Assembly: GCF_001705435.1 (NCBI RefSeq)
Contig: NZ_MDEN01000061.1
Coordinates: 265,582 to 329,581, forward strand
Source of the DNA: Pseudomonas graminis
GTDB taxonomy: Bacteria; Pseudomonadota; Gammaproteobacteria; Pseudomonadales; Pseudomonadaceae
Reading direction: 5' to 3'
Length of the DNA: 64,000 bases
Shown here: in pieces, positions 59,256 to 64,000 of the stretch
Numbering within the stretch: the stretch's first letter is position 1
Layout: every line of letters begins with the position of its first letter
Notes under the pieces: generated by a model
The model's database searches: none
What the model was told of the DNA's origin: nothing
Seen by the model: only the letters and a program-made list of their open reading frames with translations
Made by a program: the position numbers and the translations under genes

Positions 59256-60887
59256 ATGAACATGCGCAATCTTTCCATCAGCCGGCGCTTGTGGTTGATT
59301 CTCATCGTCGCGGTGGTGATGTTGTTTACGCTGGCAGCGGCGATGCTCAAGCAGATCCATGACGATCTGTACGAAGCCAAAACCGTCAAGACCATGCACG
59401 TGGTGCAGACCGCCAGTGGCCTGCTTGATTACTACCATGGCCTGGAAACCGCCGGCACCCTGACCCGCGAGCAGGCGCAGCAGCAGGCCATGGATGCCAT
59501 TCGCGGGCTGCGCTATAACCAGACCGACTACTTCTGGATCAATGACCTGCGCCCGGTGATGATCATGCACCCGGCCAATCCCAAGCTGGTGGGCCAGGAC
59601 CTGTCCGGCATCAAAGACCCGGACGGTTTCCAGGTCTTCAATGAGATGGTCACCCTGGCCAAGGCCAAAGGCGCAGGCATGGTCAACTATCGCTGGCCCA
59701 AGCCCGGCGCCACTGACGCAGTCGGCAAGACCTCCTACATCTCGCTGTTCGCGCCGTGGGGCTGGATCATCGGCTCAGGCGTTTACATCGATGACGTGCA
59801 GGGCGAGTTCTACAAGCAAGTGGTCAAGGCGCTGTCGATCAGTGCCGGCATCTTTCTGGTCATGGCGCTGCTGTTGATTCTGATCGCACGCAGCATCGCC
59901 GGCCCGCTCAAGGCCACGGTCGAAGCGATGGCCAACATCGCCAGCGGCGAAAGCGACCTGACCCGCACCCTGGAAACCCAGGGCAACGACGAAGTCACGC
60001 AACTGGCCCGGCACTTCAATGCGTTCACCGCCAAACTGCGGCGGGTGGTCAGCGAGCTGCAGTCGTCTGCGGTCGGTCTCGGCCAGGCATCCAGTGAGCT
60101 GGGCAGCAATGCCATCCAGGCCCAGGAGCGCAGCCAGCAGCAGTCGTTGCAGATGGAACAGGTGGCGACGGCGGTCAATGAGGTCACTTATGGCGTGCAG
60201 GACGTGGCGAAGAACGCCGAGCACGCCGCCAGCGAGATGCGCAACGCCGAGTCCCAGGCGCAGCAGGGCCAGGCCAACATCGACAGCAGCCTGAAGCAGA
60301 TCGGGCACCTGTCCGGCACCATCGATCAGGCTGTGGAAGTGATTCGCACGCTGGCCAGCGAAAGCACGCAGATCGGCGGGGTGCTGGAGGTGATCAGCTC
60401 GATTGCCGAGCAGACCAACCTGCTGGCGCTCAACGCCGCCATCGAAGCCGCCCGCGCCGGTGATCAGGGCCGAGGCTTCGCCGTGGTCGCAGACGAAGTC
60501 CGCCTGCTGGCCCAGCGCACGCAGAAATCCACGGCGGAGATTCAGGCGATGATCGAGCGCCTGCAAGCCCATTCGGACGCTGCAGTGAAAGTGATCGCTG
60601 ACAGCAGTCGTTCGTCGCAGCTGACCATCGAACAGGCCAACCTGGCCGGCCAGAGCCTGACGTCGATCAGCCAGGCACTGCGCAACCTCAACGGCCTCAA
60701 CGCCTCGATCGCCAGCGCCACCCTTGAGCAATCCCACGTGGTGGAAGACATCAACCAGAACGTCACCCAGGCCGCACAACTCTCCCAGAGCACGGCGGTG
60801 GCGGCGGAACAGTCCAGCGCGGCGAGCCATCAGCTCAAGGGGTTGAGTGAGCAGTTGAATGGGTTGTTGAAGCAGTTTCGGGTTTAA
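59256..60887 (+). CDS. Methyl-accepting chemotaxis protein with Cache domain
   Basis: This chemoreceptor signals to CheA/CheW. The 543-residue protein has a first membrane segment (about 10-32), a periplasmic single-Cache (sCache_2) domain ([15 protein letters not shown] near 86, [18 protein letters not shown] near 158), a second membrane segment (about 190-212), HAMP and a signalling domain with the hairpin tip [18 protein letters not shown] near 383. Ligands of sCache_2 receptors are often small carboxylates. The ATG at 59256 follows ACGGAG; a GTG at 59247 is less likely. The C-terminus lacks a CheR-binding pentapeptide. Confidence 0.93.
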   Translation: MNMRNLSISRRLWLILIVAVVMLFTLAAAMLKQIHDDLYEAKTVKTMHVVQTASGLLDYYHGLETAGTLTREQAQQQAMDAIRGLRYNQTDYFWINDLRPVMIMHPANPKLVGQDLSGIKDPDGFQVFNEMVTLAKAKGAGMVNYRWPKPGATDAVGKTSYISLFAPWGWIIGSGVYIDDVQGEFYKQVVKALSISAGIFLVMALLLILIARSIAGPLKATVEAMANIASGESDLTRTLETQGNDEVTQLARHFNAFTAKLRRVVSELQSSAVGLGQASSELGSNAIQAQERSQQQSLQMEQVATAVNEVTYGVQDVAKNAEHAASEMRNAESQAQQGQANIDSSLKQIGHLSGTIDQAVEVIRTLASESTQIGGVLEVISSIAEQTNLLALNAAIEAARAGDQGRGFAVVADEVRLLAQRTQKSTAEIQAMIERLQAHSDAAVKVIADSSRSSQLTIEQANLAGQSLTSISQALRNLNGLNASIASATLEQSHVVEDINQNVTQAAQLSQSTAVAAEQSSAASHQLKGLSEQLNGLLKQFRV

Positions 60888-60897
60888 GCGACTGACG

Positions 60898-60970
60898 CCT
60901 TCCCGGCTGAAGCCGGTCCCACAGGGGTACGCGATGTTTTCGTAGGACTGGCTTCAGCCGGGAAGAGGCC
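60898..60970. repeat. REP doublet (REPIN), family A
   Basis: Inverted CTTCCCGGCTGAAGCCGG (60900-60917) and GGCTTCAGCCGGGAAG (about 60949-60964) copies lie between the chemoreceptor and the channel gene. They are the CTGAAG variant of the family seen at 12135. Confidence 0.88.
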
Positions 60971-61068
60971 GGTGGGAGCGCCATCAGATGTGCGGTGCGA
61001 CGCCTCACAGGTTGCGCTCCTGAGCGCTTTGTCCCACGCTCTGCCGACCTTGCACGCGGAACGACCCC

Positions 61069-61935
61069 ATGGACAGCAACATCAGCTGGCGCGAACAGCT
61101 ACGCATCATCGTTTTTCAAAGTGACACCAAACCCGGCCGACGCTTCGACAAAATTCTGCTGGTGCTCATCCTCTGCAGCTTGCTCGTGGCGATCATCGAC
61201 AGCATCGAGGCCGTTCACCGCAATTACGCCGCGCCATTGGCCTGGGTCGAGTGGACCTTCACCTTCATCTTCGCGGTCGAGTACCTAGTGCGCCTGTACT
61301 GCTCGCCCAAACCCCTCAAATACGCGTTCAGCTTCTACGGCCTGATCGACCTGCTGGCGATCGTGCCGGGCATTCTGGCGATCTATTACAGCGACGCGCA
61401 GTACCTGCTGATCGTCCGCGTGGTGCGCATGCTGCGGATCTTCCGCGTGCTCAAGCTCAGCCCTTATCTGAAACAAGCCAACTACCTGCTCGCCGCCCTG
61501 CGTGGCAGCAAACAGAAGATCATCGTGTTTCTCGCCACCGTGTCGACGCTGGTGACGGTGTTCGGCACCTTGATGTACGTCGTCGAAGGCCCGGAGCACG
61601 GCTTCACCAGTATTCCCAAGGGCATCTACTGGGCGATCGTCACGCTGACCACGGTGGGCTTTGGCGACATCGTGCCGAGAACACCGATCGGGCAGATCCT
61701 CTCGTCGCTGGTGATGATCACCGGTTACTCGATCATCGCCGTGCCCACCGGGATTTTCACCGCCGAACTGGCCAATGCCATGCGCGGCGATCAGCTGCAG
61801 CACGACTGCCCGGTCTGCGCAAAGAACGCCCATGAGCCTAACGCGGCGTTCTGTTCGCGCTGCGGCAATGCGCTGTTTCCCAAGCTCGGCGCGATCGCTG
61901 GACCGGCCAATGCAGAACCCGACATAAGCACATGA
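61069..61935 (+). CDS. Voltage-gated-type potassium channel with C-terminal zinc ribbon
   Basis: This 288-residue six-segment ion channel has an Arg-rich S4 (VRVVRMLRIFRVLKLSPYLK near 120), a pore helix and the potassium selectivity filter TTVGFGD near 194-200. After S6 comes a short cytoplasmic tail with two CxxC pairs (CPVC near 247 and CSRC near 262), which should bind zinc. The zinc ribbon is an addition to the usual Kv core. It is monocistronic, flanked by a REP doublet and an 11-bp hairpin. Confidence 0.9.
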   Translation: MDSNISWREQLRIIVFQSDTKPGRRFDKILLVLILCSLLVAIIDSIEAVHRNYAAPLAWVEWTFTFIFAVEYLVRLYCSPKPLKYAFSFYGLIDLLAIVPGILAIYYSDAQYLLIVRVVRMLRIFRVLKLSPYLKQANYLLAALRGSKQKIIVFLATVSTLVTVFGTLMYVVEGPEHGFTSIPKGIYWAIVTLTTVGFGDIVPRTPIGQILSSLVMITGYSIIAVPTGIFTAELANAMRGDQLQHDCPVCAKNAHEPNAAFCSRCGNALFPKLGAIAGPANAEPDIST

Positions 61936-61953
61936 GTTTTTGATCTATTGGGG

Positions 61954-61983
61954 GGCTGGCGACTTTGGTTATAGTCGCCAGCC
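61954..61983. promoter_or_regulatory. Perfect 11-bp inverted repeat before sbp
   Basis: GGCTGGCGACT (61954-61964) and AGTCGCCAGCC (61973-61983) flank TTGGTTAT. There is no T-tract. It lies 19 bases past the channel stop and 86 bases before the sbp start, so it may be an RNA hairpin or an operator for sbp. The loop contains TTATAG-like bases that could serve as a -10 box. Confidence 0.6.
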
Positions 61984-62069
61984 ATTGGCCATCTCGTCTG
62001 GTTCTAACAACGGCTCTTTCAAGAGCGAATCGATAAACGCCTCATGCTCAACGCCACAAGGAATCCACA

Positions 62070-63071
62070 GTGAAAAAGATCTTCGCCGCTTCCCTGCTCG
62101 CCGCAGGACTGGCTCTGGGCAGCGCTGCACAGGCCGCCGCGCCATCGCTGCTCAACGTGTCGTATGACGTGATGCGCGATTTCTACAAGGACTACAACGC
62201 CGCGTTCCAGAAGCACTGGAATGCCGAGCATCAGGAAAGCCCGACGATTCAGATGTCCTTTGGCGGGTCGAGCAAACAGGCGCGTTCGGTGATCGACGGA
62301 CTGCCGGCCGATGTCATCACCATGAACATGGCCACTGACATCAACGCGCTGGCCGATAACGGCGAGCTCGTGCCGAAGGACTGGGTCACTCGCCTCCCGA
62401 ACAACAGCGCGCCGTTTACCTCGGCCACGGTGTTCATCGTGCGCAAGGGCAACCCGAAGGCGTTGAAGGACTGGCCGGACCTGGTCAAGGAGGGCGTTGA
62501 AGTCGTGGTGCCCAACCCGAAAACCTCCGGCAACGGCCGCTACACCTACCTGTCGGCGTGGGGCTATACGCTGAAGCATGGTGGCGATGAAACGGCGGCC
62601 AAGAAGTTCGTCGGCGAGTTGTTCAGCCATGTGCCCGTCCTCGACACCGGTGGCCGTGGCGCGACCACCACGTTCATGACCAACCACATCGGCGACGTGC
62701 TGGTGACCTTCGAAAACGAAGCGGAGATGATCGCCCGCGAATTTGGTCGCGATCAGTTCGAAGTGGTCTACCCGAGCGTCTCCGCTGAAGCTGAGCCGCC
62801 TGTGAGCGTGGTGGACAAGGTGGTCGACAAGAAAGGCACCCGCGCGGTGGCCGAGGAATACCTCAAGTACCTGTGGTCGCCAGAAGGCCAGGAAATCGCG
62901 GCCAACAATTACCTGCGCCCACGGGACCCGGCAGTGCTGGCCAAATACACCGACCGCTTCCCGAAAGTGGATTTCCTGTCAGTGGAAAAAACCTTCGGCG
63001 ACTGGCGCACCGTGCAGAAGACCCACTTCAACGATGGTGGGGTGTTTGATCAGATCTACCCGGCCAAGTAA
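62070..63071 (+). CDS. sbp: Periplasmic sulfate-binding protein
   Basis: This protein binds sulfate (or thiosulfate) for the CysTWA ABC importer. The 333-residue protein has a signal peptide ending AQAA near 23 and family motifs NVSYDVMRDFYKDYN, FGGSSKQARSVIDGL, TMNMATDINALAD, NPKTSGNGRYTYLSAWGY and GGRGATTTF. The GTG start is preceded by CAAGGAATCC. The permease genes, usually nearby, would lie beyond this window or are replaced here by the repeat island. Confidence 0.93.
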   Translation: MKKIFAASLLAAGLALGSAAQAAAPSLLNVSYDVMRDFYKDYNAAFQKHWNAEHQESPTIQMSFGGSSKQARSVIDGLPADVITMNMATDINALADNGELVPKDWVTRLPNNSAPFTSATVFIVRKGNPKALKDWPDLVKEGVEVVVPNPKTSGNGRYTYLSAWGYTLKHGGDETAAKKFVGELFSHVPVLDTGGRGATTTFMTNHIGDVLVTFENEAEMIAREFGRDQFEVVYPSVSAEAEPPVSVVDKVVDKKGTRAVAEEYLKYLWSPEGQEIAANNYLRPRDPAVLAKYTDRFPKVDFLSVEKTFGDWRTVQKTHFNDGGVFDQIYPAK

Positions 63072-63092
63072 GGCCTCCGGCTTAGTACGCCA

Positions 63093-63380
63093 AGATCAAG
63101 AGCGTCTGCCTAGGGGCAGACCGTTTCGCCTTCGGCGAGTTACTTGATAAAGCCCCAAGTAACCAAGGGCTTTTGCTCCTGGTTGGGCCCCTCGTTCCTC
63201 GGGGTTCCTTCACTCCGGTCTTGCTCCGTGGGCCCGCGCCGAACGGACATCCATGTCCTGACGGCGCTCTCGCCGCATCCATGCGGCTCGGCCCACTGCG
63301 CAAAACCTGCGTTCAGCCTGCACCCAAGTCGCGATTTGTGGTGTTTGGGCTTCTTGCGTATGGAGATCAAAAGCAAATCA
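63093..63380 (+). repeat. Structured repeat, copy 3 (type beta)
   Basis: P1 GTCTGCC/GGCAGAC (63104-63121), P3 AAGCCC/GGGCTT (63150-63155, 63167-63172), P4 CCCC/GGGG (63188-63191, 63201-63204), P5 GGTCTTGC/GCAAAACC (63217-63224, 63300-63307, one mismatch), P6 GGACAT/ATGTCC (63245-63258), P7 GCCGCAT/ATGCGGC (63272-63287). It begins 22 bases after the sbp stop, so P1 could end sbp transcription. Confidence 0.85.
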
Positions 63381-63712
63381 ACAGCTTCCCGGCTGAAGCC
63401 GGTCCTACGGGGGTAAGCGCTGCTCTTAGTGGGACCGGCTTTAGCCGGGAAAGCGTCAGCAGGCACGCCGCGAAATTGATGATCGTTGATCGTTCCCCCG
63501 CTCCGCGTGGGAATGCATCCCGTGACGCTCCGCGTCACCTCTCCAGGCCTAAATGCGGGTCGTCTGAGGGACGCGGAGCGTCCGGGGCGGCGTTACCACG
63601 CAGAGCGTGGGAACAATCAGAATTGATGGTGAGCAACCCGGCCTCTTCCCGGCTGAAGCCGGTCCCACTAACAGACCTCGCACGTCCGTAGGAGCGGCTT
63701 CAGCCAGGAAGC

Positions 63713-63994
63713 TTTTGATCTGCTTTTGATCTTCATACGCAAAAGGCTCAAACACCGCCAAACGCGACTTTGGTGCAGGCCGAGCGCAGACGACGCGCAG
63801 TGGGCCGAGCCGCATGGATGCGGCGAGAGCGCCGTCAGGACATGGATGTCCGTTCGGCGCGGGCCCACGGAGCGTCGTCGGAGTGAGGGTACCCTGACGA
63901 AGGAAGGGCCCAACCGAGAGCAGGCACCCTTGGTTACTTGGGGTGCTTTTCCAAGTAACTCGCCGAAGGCGAAACAGTCTGCCCCCAGGCAGAC
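63713..63994 (-). repeat. Structured repeat, copy 4 (type alpha)
   Basis: Minus-sense copy with P1 GTCTGCC/GGCAGAC (63977-63994), P3 GCACCC/GGGTGC (63924-63929, 63941-63946), P4 CCCT/AGGG (63892-63895, 63904-63907), P5 GACGACGC/GCGTCGTC (63789-63796, 63872-63879) and P7 GCCGCAT/ATGCGGC (63809-63824). The element is complete up to P1; the remaining six bases reach the window edge. Confidence 0.85.
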
Positions 63995-64000
63995 GCTCTT

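Larger units (their letters stand above)
63093..63994. repeat. Composite repeat island 2 (reverse-complement layout of island 1)
   Basis: In order: structured repeat copy 3 (plus), family-A REPs at 63384-63411 and 63427-63455, a family-B doublet (63488-63620), family-A REPs at 63645-63670 and about 63687-63712, and structured repeat copy 4 (minus). Read backwards this is the order of island 1 with one extra REP. It contains no supported gene. Confidence 0.9.

Overview
The window is chromosomal DNA of a fluorescent-type Pseudomonas (fluorescens/syringae lineage). Evidence: high GC with Pseudomonas-style codon use; gene order familiar from Pseudomonas chromosomes (ccoNOQP-ccoGHIS-hemN-anr-apt, recR-ybaB-dnaX, ligA-zipA-smc, xdhABC-guaD and the urate/allantoin genes); and several families of REP palindromes between genes. 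I see no prophage, CRISPR array, tRNA, rRNA or intact insertion sequence.

Region by region. 1-9.1 kb: a cbb3 cytochrome oxidase operon (ccoNOQP) with its assembly genes (ccoG, fixH, ccoI, ccoS) and a TauE/SafE-like membrane protein with a His/Met-rich tail. 9.1-12.1 kb: hemN behind an ANR/FNR box, the oxygen regulator anr, then apt. 12.2-16.7 kb (minus): recR, a medium-chain reductase, ybaB and dnaX. 16.9-27.4 kb: a mixed segment with a periplasmic binding protein, a Tat-exported phosphoesterase, an MFS transporter, a type I pantothenate kinase coupled to a Rap1a/Tai-type protein, a HAD hydrolase, the 4.5S SRP RNA, a GNAT protein, a GAF-EAL phosphodiesterase and a zinc metallopeptidase. 28.3-36.2 kb (minus): ligA, zipA, smc and a GntR regulator.

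36.5-57.0 kb: a nearly complete purine catabolic island. Guanine is deaminated by GuaD. Xanthine is oxidised by XdhAB (with XdhC). Urate is then oxidised by membrane PuuD, and UraH, UraD, PuuE, Alc and AllA take the product to glyoxylate and urea. Two NCS2 permeases and a Tsx-type porin supply uptake. A GntR/FCD regulator and a RutR-like TetR regulator lie within or beside the island. Paired TTGTAYACAA-type palindromes occur in two divergent intergenic regions and probably define one regulon. An oxamate-hydrolase-like (GGT-fold) gene paired with an OxlT-like transporter forms a side branch. 57-63 kb: a TetR regulator, a response regulator, an unannotated small-RNA candidate with GGA-loop hairpins, a Cache chemoreceptor, a Kv-type channel with a zinc ribbon, and a sulfate-binding protein.

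Most unusual features. (1) A ~280-bp structured repeat is present four times, as two inverted pairs around REP clusters (27466-28345 and 63093-63994). Five of its helices change by compensatory substitution between copies, so the folded structure, not the accidental open frames, looks selected. The second composite is laid out as the reverse complement of the first. (2) An AT-richer patch of about 760 bp inside ligA covers the catalytic lysine and looks like a recombined segment. (3) The small-RNA candidate at 58821-58970 presents GGA motifs in stem loops like RsmA/CsrA-sequestering RNAs.
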